Positions 16,478 through 24,537 of a stretch of 64,000 nt of DNA are shown in pieces. Below the pieces are notes generated by a model, which worked only from the letters and a program-made list of their open reading frames with translations, was not told the origin of the DNA and made no database searches. Every line of letters begins with the position of its first letter. The stretch's first letter is position 1. The DNA is taken from assembly GCF_014297575.1 (NCBI RefSeq), contig NZ_CP060412.1, positions 930,001 through 994,000 of the forward strand, written 5' to 3'. Position numbers and translations under genes: made by a program. The stretch comes from Dyella telluris. Its GTDB lineage: Bacteria > Pseudomonadota > Gammaproteobacteria > Xanthomonadales > Rhodanobacteraceae.

Positions 16478-17356
16478 TCATGCCACCCCGGACAGCTCCA
16501 GCTCGCTGACAAACTCGCGGCGCAGGCCGCTGAGGGGATCGACGAAGGACAGCCGCCGCGCCAGCAGCTGCAGCGGGCGGGCATGGTCATCCGGACGGGG
16601 TTCGGGAAGTTCCGGGTAGAACGGGTCGTGCAGGATGGGCGCGCCCAGCGCAGCCATGTGCACACGCAGCTGGTGCTTCTTGCCGGTGAACGGCTGCAGG
16701 ACGTAGCGCCAGTGGCTTGCGTGGCGTTCGAGCACGTCGATGTGGGTTTCGCTGTTGGGCTCGCCGGGCACTTCGTGCATGCGGAAGAACGGCTCGCCCG
16801 ACGCGATGCGCGAACGCCTCACCAGCGGAAACGACTGCCCCGTCAGTGGCGGCGCCCAAGCCTCGTAGGCCTTCACGATGCTGCGCTGGCGGAACAGCGC
16901 CTGGTAGGCATCGCGGCTGTCGGGATGAGCGGAAAACATCACCAGCCCGGCGGTGTGACGGTCGATGCGGTGCAAGGGCACCAGGTGGTGGTTGTCCAGC
17001 GTCCGCGCCAGTCGCGCCAGTACCGTCTCCTCCACGAAACCGCCTGCCGGCGTCACCGGCAGGAAGTGCGGCTTGTCGACGACCACGAGGTGCGTATCCA
17101 CGTGCAAGAGCGTTTCGTGGAACGGGATGGGGGTTTCCCGCGGCACTTCGCGGAAGTAATGCACGCGCAGCCCCGCACGATACGGCGCGTCGGCTGGCAG
17201 GGGCTGCCCTTGTGCATCCAGCACGCGCTGGCGGGCGAAGCGGCTTTCCCACTCGGCACGCTCGATACGGGGAAACAGCGCACACAGTCCATCCAGCACC
17301 GTGCTCCATGATCCCTGGGGCAGGTGCACCGTGCTGGCGGCGGGCGGACGTGACAT
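16478..17356 (-). CDS. RluA-family RNA pseudouridine synthase
   Basis: A 292-residue enzyme with the RluA catalytic motif PLHRIDRHTAGLVMFSAH (H-R-I-D with the nucleophilic Asp), preceded by LLHVDTHLVVVDKPHFLPV and followed by FTGKKHQLRVHMAALGAPI, the K-x-H-Q-L-R-V-H motif. The N-terminal 80 residues replace a clear S4 domain. Closest in layout to the TruC/RluC-type paralogues that lack S4, but the target RNA is not assignable. The frame is open 40 codons further upstream, over a region with no start signal. It is the third RNA-modification gene in a row. Confidence 0.87.
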   Translation of the reverse strand: MSRPPAASTVHLPQGSWSTVLDGLCALFPRIERAEWESRFARQRVLDAQGQPLPADAPYRAGLRVHYFREVPRETPIPFHETLLHVDTHLVVVDKPHFLPVTPAGGFVEETVLARLARTLDNHHLVPLHRIDRHTAGLVMFSAHPDSRDAYQALFRQRSIVKAYEAWAPPLTGQSFPLVRRSRIASGEPFFRMHEVPGEPNSETHIDVLERHASHWRYVLQPFTGKKHQLRVHMAALGAPILHDPFYPELPEPRPDDHARPLQLLARRLSFVDPLSGLRREFVSELELSGVA

Positions 17357-17567
17357 CGGACAACTCCACGGCAATCGGGCACAGCTTAAACCGGAGCAGT
17401 CGCCCGTGGCGGACGCGGCGTTGCACCGGGTGCATCCGGGCGCCTTCGCTATGTCTTCCGGCGTACACCGTTCCAACGTCCGGGGCGTTGGATAAACTCG
17501 ACCACCAACGGGTTTCGCACCCAGGGATGGCGCTACCCAAAGCGCTCACCAACCGACGAGGCAGCAC

Positions 17568-19592
17568 ATGGACAAGCCGGCAACTCCCGCACGGCAAGCG
17601 CTCTTTTTCACTCGCCGGCAGGCCTGGCAACGCGTGGCCTGGCTGACCGGCCTTGCCCTGGCGTCGGCTTCCCCGCTGCATGCCGCGACGATGGATCCCG
17701 CCGTGCTGCCGCGCGTGCAGGCCGCCACGTTCGAAGTGGTGATTCCCAAGCCGGAGAAAGATCCCATCACCTACGAAAAGCCGCTGCCGCTGGACCAGTT
17801 GCCTTATCAGGAGCGTACGGACAAGTACCACTCGGTCGGCACCGCGTTCGCCATCGGCGAGAACCGCTATGTCACCGCCGGCCATGTGCTGGCGCTGGGC
17901 ATCGACAGCCTGATGGGCGAACCGGCCGTGCGCGACGCCGCCGGCCATGTGTACGCCATCGACAAGATCACCCGCTATTCGCTGCACGAGGATTTCGTCG
18001 AGTTCACGCTGAAGGATCCGCCCAAGGTCGCGCCGCTGGCGGTGAACACCCAGCCGGAAATGAACCAGGTGGTGTATGCGGTGGGCAACGCGCTGGGCAC
18101 CGGCATCGTGATCCGCGACGGCCTGTACACCTCGCAGACGCCGGAGGACCAGGACGGCCGCTGGAAGTGGCTGCGCTTCTCCGCGGCGGCCTCGCCGGGC
18201 AACAGCGGTGGCCCGCTGCTGGACAAGGACGGCAAAGTCATCGGTGTGGTGGTGATGAAGTCGCCCGACGAGAACCTCAACTTCGCCTTGCCGATTGACC
18301 TGGTGCTCAAGGCACCGGCCAATCTTGGCGACATCGACGTGCGCGAGACCTATCAGCTGGACGCGATCGAGGACAAGCACACCGGCACTTTCAAGGCACA
18401 GTTCCCGCTGCCCAAGTCCTTCGCGGACTTCAGCGCGACCTATCAGAAACTGCACAACGCCGACGTCGACCAGAAGCTGCACGACCTGCTCACCGAGCAG
18501 GCCGGCACGATGTTCCCCAACGGCCCCGGTTCGAACCGCCTGCTGCACAGCACCTCCACCCTCGATCCGTTCCCCACCCTGCTCCACCGCGACAGCAACG
18601 GTGAATGGGTGATCGCCCGGGCCGGCGCGGGCAAGGCGCCCCTGCCCCACAACGGCTACCTCGCGCGGGCCATGGTGGGCCAGCAGGTGATGTTCCACCT
18701 GCGCAAGCCCGACGACGTCAGCAGCAAGCAGCTGTTCGGCGATTCGAAGATCTTCATGGATCTGGTGCTGAAGGCCGCGCCGTTGCAGCGGCGCGTCGGT
18801 TCCGAGCCGGTGAAGATCACCTCGCTGGGCCAGCCTTCGCTGCAACGCGACTTCACCGACAACTACCAGCGACGCTGGCAGATCCGCGAATGGCCGATGG
18901 CGTACGACAACGGCCTGATCATCGCCTTCCTGCTGCCGGTGCCGGACGGTTACGCGGCCATGCTGCGCATCACCAACAACCGCACCGAACATGAAGACAT
19001 GTCGGACATGAAGCAGCTCGCCAACTATGTCTACGTGTCCTACAGCGGCACGCTGGGACAGTGGAAGGAGTTCCTCGCCAACAGCAGCCTGCTGCCCAGC
19101 GTACTGTCCGACATCGCCATCCATTTCGACTATGGCGATGCGTTCAAGTACCAGTCCAGCCGACTCGGCTTTGCTTACACGCCTTCGCTGCAGAAAATCG
19201 ATGCGGAGAGCCAGCTGGTGCTGGGCATGTCCTACTTCCAGGACCGCGGCAAGACGGTGTGGGATGTGTCGCGCGTGGACGTGAAGTCCAACGTGGAGAA
19301 CGCCGAGCACGTCAGCCTGAGCCGCCACGTGGCACCGTCGGATGATCTGGACGACGGCTTCCGCAACAGCTGGGGCAAGATCGTCAACCGCACCCACCCT
19401 GACGATGGCGTGCCGTACAGCGAGAACGACATGACGTACATCGGCACCGTCGGCGGCACGCAGGCCAACGCCAGCAGCAAGCCGGCCGTGCTCTACACGG
19501 CGTTCTACGGCGTGGATGGGCCGCGCCCGGACGACACCATGAAAGGCAAGCTCAACCTGCTGATGGAGAAGCTGCAGGTCAACGAGCACTGA
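17568..19592 (+). CDS. exported trypsin-like serine protease with large C-terminal domain
   Basis: A 674-residue protein. A long N-terminal signal with a basic region precedes LTGLALASASPLHAA, so it is probably exported. The trypsin-like domain (about residues 85-245) shows the triad H106 in VTAGHVL, D142 in LHEDFVEFTL and S213 in SPGNSGGPLLD. The following 430 residues match no family I recognise, are rich in aromatic residues, and make the protein far larger than HtrA or simple S1 peptidases. No PDZ domain is evident. It is monocistronic, flanked by divergent and convergent genes. Confidence 0.8.
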   Translation: MDKPATPARQALFFTRRQAWQRVAWLTGLALASASPLHAATMDPAVLPRVQAATFEVVIPKPEKDPITYEKPLPLDQLPYQERTDKYHSVGTAFAIGENRYVTAGHVLALGIDSLMGEPAVRDAAGHVYAIDKITRYSLHEDFVEFTLKDPPKVAPLAVNTQPEMNQVVYAVGNALGTGIVIRDGLYTSQTPEDQDGRWKWLRFSAAASPGNSGGPLLDKDGKVIGVVVMKSPDENLNFALPIDLVLKAPANLGDIDVRETYQLDAIEDKHTGTFKAQFPLPKSFADFSATYQKLHNADVDQKLHDLLTEQAGTMFPNGPGSNRLLHSTSTLDPFPTLLHRDSNGEWVIARAGAGKAPLPHNGYLARAMVGQQVMFHLRKPDDVSSKQLFGDSKIFMDLVLKAAPLQRRVGSEPVKITSLGQPSLQRDFTDNYQRRWQIREWPMAYDNGLIIAFLLPVPDGYAAMLRITNNRTEHEDMSDMKQLANYVYVSYSGTLGQWKEFLANSSLLPSVLSDIAIHFDYGDAFKYQSSRLGFAYTPSLQKIDAESQLVLGMSYFQDRGKTVWDVSRVDVKSNVENAEHVSLSRHVAPSDDLDDGFRNSWGKIVNRTHPDDGVPYSENDMTYIGTVGGTQANASSKPAVLYTAFYGVDGPRPDDTMKGKLNLLMEKLQVNEH

Positions 19593-19624
19593 GGGAGGCA
19601 ACCACGCGCCTCTGCATCGCCCAT

Positions 19625-19654
19625 CCGTCATTCCGGCGCAGGCCGGAATGACGG
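19625..19654. repeat. palindromic intergenic repeat, CGTCATTCC type
   Basis: A perfect 12-bp inverted repeat, CCGTCATTCCGG and CCGGAATGACGG, separated by six bases. It follows the protease gene by about 30 bases but has no U tract, so it is more likely a dispersed repeat than a terminator. A degenerate relative lies near 21.2 kb. The remaining 140 bases up to the exporter gene hold nothing recognisable. Confidence 0.7.
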
Positions 19655-19796
19655 GGTGGACGGTTCGCTTCGGGCCGGGGAGACGGCGGCCTTGCGGAAT
19701 GAAGTGAGCGACAACGGCAGTCCGTTGCCCCACTCTCGCAAGGCCGGCACCGCCCCAGCATGGCCTGCACCACGCTTGAGCCAGGCAAGCCGCGTG

Positions 19797-21065
19797 TCAG
19801 CGCGGCTCGGTGATCTCCGTCTGGCACTCCACCTCAACCTCGGCCGCCGCGGTATGCGGCACGCGCGGTTTGTCGGAGAGACGGCGATACCAGCGCCAGC
19901 CTGCCCAGCCGGCCAGGGTCAGTGCCGATGCGCCCAGGGCCAGGTACAGCATGTGCCCGGACAACATCGGCGACAGCACGCCAGCCACGATGGCGCACAG
20001 CATCAGGCTGCAGAACGCCTGCACCGACGAAGCGCCACCTCGGCGATGCGGGAAGCGATCGAGCAGCAGCAACGTGAGCGTGGGGAACGCCAGCTGCACG
20101 CCGATGCCATGGACCACCAGCGGCAGCATCGACCACGGCAGCACGGGCTCGCGGCTGACCAGCGCCATCAACAGGTGCAGTGCACACGCCAGCAGCATGG
20201 CGCCATAACCCAGGTTCACGGTGTAGACCACGCTGCGACGATTGGCCAGGCGACCGGACATCCAAGCGCCGATCATCAGACCCGCCACCGTCGGCAGGAA
20301 CAGCCAAGGGAACCCCTGCGCCGACAGATGCAGCAGGTCACGAATGATGTGCGGGGCCGAGGCGATGTACAGGAACAGGCCGGCGAAGTTCACGGTGCAC
20401 GACAGCAGCAACGGCCAGAACGGCCGATCCTTGCCGAAACTCACGTAGCCGCGCACCAGCGTGGTGGCGTTGAACGGCGTGCGCGCCGCCGGCGGATGGG
20501 TTTCCTCCAGGAACAGCATCAGCGCCACCGCCAACACCACGGTGAATCCCATCAGCACCCAGAAGATGCCGTGCCAGCCGTTGAGGAACAGCAACTGGGC
20601 GCCGACGATGGGTGCGATCACCGGCGCGACGCTGAAGATCATCATCACGCGTGACATCAGCTGCTGCGCTGCGGCGCCCTCCAGGCTGTCGCGCACGATG
20701 GCGCGCCCCACCACCAGGCCGGCGCCGGCACACACGCCCTGCAGCGAGCGGCACGTCAGCAGCATGGCGTAGGAGGTGGACATGGCCGCGCCCGCGGACG
20801 CCAGCGAATACACCAGCATGCCCGCCACGATCACCGGCTTGCGGCCGATGGCGTCGGAAATGGCGCCATGGAACAGGCTCATCACCGCATAGGTGACCAG
20901 GTACATGCTGATCATCTGCTGCAGGCCGGTGCTGTCCACGCCGAAGCGCTCGCCGATCAGCGGAAACGCCGGGAACACGGCGTCGATCGAAAACGGGCCG
21001 ATCATCGACAGACCCGCCAGCAGCCACGACAGGCTGCGCCGGACGGGGCGCGGGGTGGAGGTCAT
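19797..21065 (-). CDS. MFS drug exporter, Bcr/CflA type
   Basis: A 422-residue inner-membrane transporter with about twelve hydrophobic segments. The N-terminal FSIDAVFPAFPLIGERFGVD, the loop 2-3 motif GAISDAIGRKPVIVAG and CRSLQGVCAGAGLVVGRAIV (motif C region with G-R-A-I-V-R-D) are typical of the Bcr/CflA multidrug resistance family (proton antiport). The substrate range is unknown. Compared with Bcr it has an extended cytosolic C-terminus of about 30 residues. Confidence 0.87.
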   Translation of the reverse strand: MTSTPRPVRRSLSWLLAGLSMIGPFSIDAVFPAFPLIGERFGVDSTGLQQMISMYLVTYAVMSLFHGAISDAIGRKPVIVAGMLVYSLASAGAAMSTSYAMLLTCRSLQGVCAGAGLVVGRAIVRDSLEGAAAQQLMSRVMMIFSVAPVIAPIVGAQLLFLNGWHGIFWVLMGFTVVLAVALMLFLEETHPPAARTPFNATTLVRGYVSFGKDRPFWPLLLSCTVNFAGLFLYIASAPHIIRDLLHLSAQGFPWLFLPTVAGLMIGAWMSGRLANRRSVVYTVNLGYGAMLLACALHLLMALVSREPVLPWSMLPLVVHGIGVQLAFPTLTLLLLDRFPHRRGGASSVQAFCSLMLCAIVAGVLSPMLSGHMLYLALGASALTLAGWAGWRWYRRLSDKPRVPHTAAAEVEVECQTEITEPR

Positions 21066-21191
21066 GGGCGTGGCACGGCGGGCGAGAGGCGTCGAGTATA
21101 GCGGCGCGCCACCCTCGCCTGAGCCATGACGTTCGGCCGATCATCCGCTAGCATCAGCCCCGGGAAACCTGACGAACCTGGCCTTTTTGCT

Positions 21192-21219
21192 CGTCATTCG
21201 TGCGAAGGCGGGGATGACG
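21192..21219. repeat. degenerate CGTCATTC-type palindrome
   Basis: CGTCATT and GATGACG flank an imperfect dyad related to the repeat at 19.6 kb. It sits just upstream of the fluoride riboswitch and may be part of its 5' region or only a dispersed repeat. Confidence 0.4.
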
Positions 21220-21230
21220 GTTCCGGGAAT

Positions 21231-21300
21231 CCCGGGAGATGGCATGCCTCCCGCTCAGCATGGAGCGAACCACCTTCGGGTTGATGATGCCTGCACCACC
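21231..21300 (+). ncRNA. fluoride riboswitch (crcB RNA)
   Basis: The segment contains GGGAGATGGCATGCCTCCC, a short central hairpin GCTC-AGCAT-GGAGC, and TTGATGATGCCTGCA. These are the hallmark conserved blocks of the fluoride aptamer, where GGCAT in the first loop pairs with ATGCC near the 3' end to form the pseudoknot. It lies about 75 bases before the crcB start. The TCCTCC-like run just before crcB could mask the GGAG of its ribosome binding site, which would suggest translational control, but that part is inference. Confidence 0.9.
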
Positions 21301-21375
21301 GGACACCCCGGGGCGCAGGCGCGTGCCTGTTTCCGGGAAGTCCTCCTGAAGTTCTTCTGCACTGGAGACGACAAC

Positions 21376-21759
21376 GTGGGCTTTACCGGATTTCTCGCCG
21401 TGGGCATCGGCGGCGCACTGGGCTGCTGGCTGCGCTGGACGCTGGGCGTGCTGTTCAACCCGATCTTCCCCACCGTGCCGCTGGGCACACTGGCCGCCAA
21501 TTTGATGGGTGGCCTGCTGATGGGCGCGGTGCTGGGCATCTTCGACCACTTCCAGACCCTGCCGCCCGAGCTGCGCCTGTTCGCCGCCACCGGCTTTCTC
21601 GGCGGGCTGACCACGTTCTCCACCTTTTCGGCCGAATCCACCACGTTGTTGCTGCGTCAGCAGTATCTTTGGTTTGGCGGCCACCTGGCCCTGCACCTGG
21701 TGGGCTCCATCGCGATGACCATCACCGGCATCGCCCTCACCCGCGCCGTGCTGCGCTAG
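21376..21759 (+). CDS. crcB: fluoride channel CrcB (Fluc)
   Basis: A 127-residue membrane protein with four hydrophobic helices. Motifs GIGGALGCWLRW, PLGTLAANLMGGLLMG and ATGFLGGLTTFSTFS, including the pore-lining Asn and the Phe-box T-T-F-S-T-F, are those of dual-topology Fluc channels that expel fluoride. The GTG start with GGAG upstream gives the normal family length; the frame is open 63 codons further upstream through the riboswitch, which is not coding. It heads a two-gene unit with the DUF190 gene. Confidence 0.94.
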   Translation: MGFTGFLAVGIGGALGCWLRWTLGVLFNPIFPTVPLGTLAANLMGGLLMGAVLGIFDHFQTLPPELRLFAATGFLGGLTTFSTFSAESTTLLLRQQYLWFGGHLALHLVGSIAMTITGIALTRAVLR

Positions 21760-21767
21760 GAGGAGCC

Positions 21768-22112
21768 ATGAACGATCCGCAACAAGGCGTCCTGCTCAGC
21801 TTCTATACCCATTCGCGCGCGCGCCACGAGGGTAAGCTGGTGTTCGAATGGCTGCTGGAACATGCCAAGGCCCAGGGCATCGGCGGCGGCTCGGCGTTCC
21901 GCGCCGTCTGCGGATTCGGCCGCCACGGCGTGCTGCGCGAGGAACAGTTCTTCGAGCTGGCTGACGACCTGGCCATCAAGGTGGAGTTCCTGCTGACCGA
22001 GGCGCAAGCCCTGGCGCTGGTCCAGACCGTCGGCGACAGCGCTGTCGACGCGGTGTATGCAATCGCTTCCGCAAGCTTCGGTTCACTCGGCAAGAACCCG
22101 GGTACCGGCTGA
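21768..22112 (+). CDS. DUF190 family protein
   Basis: A 114-residue soluble protein of the DUF190 family, which folds like PII/CutA-type proteins. Recognisable segments are GVLLSFYTHSRARHEGKLVF and HAKAQGIGGGSAFRAVCGFG. AGGAGG stands directly before the ATG, and eight bases separate it from crcB. DUF190 genes are frequent neighbours of crcB, so a role in fluoride tolerance, perhaps as a regulatory or sensing subunit, is reasonable but unproven. Confidence 0.88.
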   Translation: MNDPQQGVLLSFYTHSRARHEGKLVFEWLLEHAKAQGIGGGSAFRAVCGFGRHGVLREEQFFELADDLAIKVEFLLTEAQALALVQTVGDSAVDAVYAIASASFGSLGKNPGTG

Positions 22113-22165
22113 CCTGGCCCCGATCGTTCCTGCCCTGCGTCGCCACCACGCCCAACGAGGAATGC

Positions 22166-23284
22166 ATGAGCCAGGACTCTCTCAAGGCACGCGCCGCCAG
22201 CCTGCTGGAACACGCCGGCATCCGCCTCGACGGCTCACGCCCCACCGACATGCACGTTCACGACGAGCGTGTTTATGCACGCGTGTTCGCCCACGGCTCG
22301 CTGGGCCTGGGGGAGAGCTACATGGACGGCTGGTGGGACAGCGAGGACCTGTCCGGCCTGTTCACCCGCATCCTGGGCGCAAGGCTCGACCGCGAGCTGA
22401 GAACCCTGGATACGCTGCTGGCCCACCTGAAGGCGCGCTTCATCAACATGCAGCGCGGCGACCACGCCTTCGAGATCGGCCGCGCTCACTACGACCTGGG
22501 CAACGACCTGTTCCAGGCCATGCTGGGCAAGTGGCTGATGTACTCCTGCGGCTACTGGGCCGAGGCCAACAACCTCGACGACGCACAGGAAGCCAAGCTC
22601 GACCTGATCTGCCGCAAGCTGCGCCTGCAACCCGGGCAGCGCGTGCTGGACATCGGCTGCGGCTGGGGCGTGGCACTGAAATTTGCCGCCGAGCGTTATG
22701 GCATCGAGGGCGTGGGCATCACCGTGTCGCAGGAGCAGGCCGCCTTTGCGCGCGAGCTGTGCGGCGACCTGCCGGTGGAGATCCGCCTGCAGGATTATCG
22801 AGAACTGGACGAGCCGTTCGACGCCGTGTTCTCCATCGGCATGTTCGAACACGTCGGCGCGCTGAACTACCGCAAATACTTCGAGGTGGCGCGACGCTGC
22901 CTGCGCGACCACGGGCTGTTCGTGCTCCACTGCATCGGCAGCAACGGCACCCCCGGCCAGCCGGACCCGTGGATCGAGAAATACATCTTTCCCAACTCGA
23001 TGATTCCCGCCGCCAGCCAGGTGGCCGAGGCGGTGCAGAACCTGTTCGTGGTGGAGGACTGGCATAACTTCGGCGCCGACTACGACCTGACGCTGCAAGC
23101 CTGGCGCGCCAATGTCGATGCGGCGTGGCCGCAGCTGGCCGAGCACTACGACGACCGCTTCCGTCGCATGTGGCGTTTCTATCTTTCGGTGTCCGCCGCG
23201 GTGTTCCGCAGCCGCCGCGACCAGCTCTGGCAGATCACGCTCAGCCCCCACGGCGTGCCCGGCGGCTATCGCGTGCCACGCTGA
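22166..23284 (+). CDS. cfa: cyclopropane-fatty-acyl-phospholipid synthase
   Basis: A 372-residue SAM-dependent enzyme that converts cis double bonds of membrane phospholipid acyl chains to cyclopropane rings. The SAM motif is VLDIGCGWGVALKFAAERYG, followed by GITVSQEQAAFA. The active-site region FSIGMFEHVGALNYRKYF and FVLHCIGSN with IEKYIFPNSMIP are family hallmarks. The N-terminal domain includes GESYMDGWWD. It is slightly shorter than the E. coli enzyme, as expected, and is probably independent of the DUF190 gene. Confidence 0.95.
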   Translation: MSQDSLKARAASLLEHAGIRLDGSRPTDMHVHDERVYARVFAHGSLGLGESYMDGWWDSEDLSGLFTRILGARLDRELRTLDTLLAHLKARFINMQRGDHAFEIGRAHYDLGNDLFQAMLGKWLMYSCGYWAEANNLDDAQEAKLDLICRKLRLQPGQRVLDIGCGWGVALKFAAERYGIEGVGITVSQEQAAFARELCGDLPVEIRLQDYRELDEPFDAVFSIGMFEHVGALNYRKYFEVARRCLRDHGLFVLHCIGSNGTPGQPDPWIEKYIFPNSMIPAASQVAEAVQNLFVVEDWHNFGADYDLTLQAWRANVDAAWPQLAEHYDDRFRRMWRFYLSVSAAVFRSRRDQLWQITLSPHGVPGGYRVPR

Positions 23285-23407
23285 GTGCGCGAATTCCCGC
23301 GGATTTCTGCTTGCAGCAGCACGCGCAGCGCACGATAGTGCGCACATCCGCAGGCCGGTGACGCCCGCCTGCCACGACACGTTGTCCGCCCCGATCCGGA
23401 AAGTCCC

Positions 23408-24283
23408 TTGAAGCTCTTTCGACGATTCGCCAGCGCGCTGGCCCTGAACCTGTTGCTCGTCACCGTGGCGGTGGCGCAGCCAGGGTTGTGGGTGGCTCGC
23501 AACGGCCAGGCCACGGTGTACCTGTTCGGCACCGTCCACCTGCTGCCCTCGGACACGCAGTGGAAGTCCGCCGCGCTGGACAAGGCGCTGGACGAGAGCC
23601 AGCGCCTGAGCATCGAAATCGTCGACGACGATTCGGCGTCCATGCAGACGCTGGTGACGCAGCACGGCCTGGATCTCACCGCACCGCTATCCAGCAAGCT
23701 CGACGACGCCGACCGCGGACAGCTGGCCAAGGCGGCTGAAACCGCCAACCTGCCCGGCGGCGCGGCCTCGCTCCAGTCGATGCGCCCCTGGCTGGCCGCG
23801 CTCACGCTCACCATGGCGCCGCTGATGCAGGCCGGCCTGGACCCCAACCAGGGCGTGGACAAGCTGCTCAAGGCCCGCATGCAGCAGGCCGGCAAACCGG
23901 TGGACGGACTGGAAACGGCCGAGAAACAGATCCTGATGCTGGCCGACCTGCCCGAAGCGATGCAGCTGGATTTCCTGCGCCAGTCGTTCAAGGACGTGGC
24001 CGACGGCCCCGGCAAGCTGCACGAGCTGATCGACGCCTGGCGCAATGGCGACACTGCCGCCATCGCGCGCATCGAAGACGAAGACCTGCGCAAGGACAGC
24101 CCCCTGCTCTACCAGCGCCTGATCGTGGAGCGCAACACGGCCTGGGCCAAATCCATCGCGGCACGCATGCAGCAGCCCGGCGTGAGCTTTGTTGCCGTGG
24201 GCGCGGGCCACCTGGCCGGCCCCGACAGCCTGCAGGAGCAGCTGCGCAAGCTGGGCGTGAAGACCGAGCGCGTGCAGAACTGA
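23408..24283 (+). CDS. TraB/GumN family protein
   Basis: A 291-residue exported protein with a TTG start preceded by GGAAAG and a signal peptide ending near VAVAQPG. The TraB/GumN fold is shown by GLWVARNGQATVYLFGTVHL and VAVGAGHLAGPDSLQEQLRKLG, with the two conserved G-x-x-H motifs proposed to form a metalloprotease-like Tiki-type site. GumN is linked to the xanthan cluster in Xanthomonas without a defined role; no polysaccharide genes lie here. Confidence 0.88.
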   Translation: MKLFRRFASALALNLLLVTVAVAQPGLWVARNGQATVYLFGTVHLLPSDTQWKSAALDKALDESQRLSIEIVDDDSASMQTLVTQHGLDLTAPLSSKLDDADRGQLAKAAETANLPGGAASLQSMRPWLAALTLTMAPLMQAGLDPNQGVDKLLKARMQQAGKPVDGLETAEKQILMLADLPEAMQLDFLRQSFKDVADGPGKLHELIDAWRNGDTAAIARIEDEDLRKDSPLLYQRLIVERNTAWAKSIAARMQQPGVSFVAVGAGHLAGPDSLQEQLRKLGVKTERVQN

Positions 24284-24303
24284 CGACAGGAGAATCCGCC
24301 CCC

Positions 24304-24427
24304 TGTAGGAGCGCACCCTGTGCGCGACCGCAGACTGGCGGCAAGGCTCAGTAGCCGGCTTTCGCCATATCACCCACCCGGCTTCACCGTTCCATGGGTT
24401 GTCGCGCACAGGATGCGCTCCCACAGG
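24304..24427. repeat. REP pair (BIME-like), TGTAGGAGCGCACCCTGTGCG family, copy 1
   Basis: Two inverted copies of a roughly 25-bp unit, TGTAGGAGCGCACCCTGTGC... and its near reverse complement, stand about 72 bases apart in the gap before parC. Each unit is itself palindromic (GCGCAC...GTGCGC). Three further pairs occur in this window, all in intergenic positions. Confidence 0.85.
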
Positions 24428-24537
24428 GGGCCGCAGACCTGGCCTATGACCACCGCCCCCTCGCCCCCCGGCGCCCCTTTCTGGCACCATCCCCCGGTTA
24501 AGCGCGCCGCCCGCGCGCAGGCAAACGACGCAACCCC

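Noticed and set aside
16587..19733. 1,048-codon open frame on the minus strand
   Set aside because: It covers the exported protease and the RluA-family gene in other frames. No domain is recognisable, and it is an effect of GC-rich third positions.
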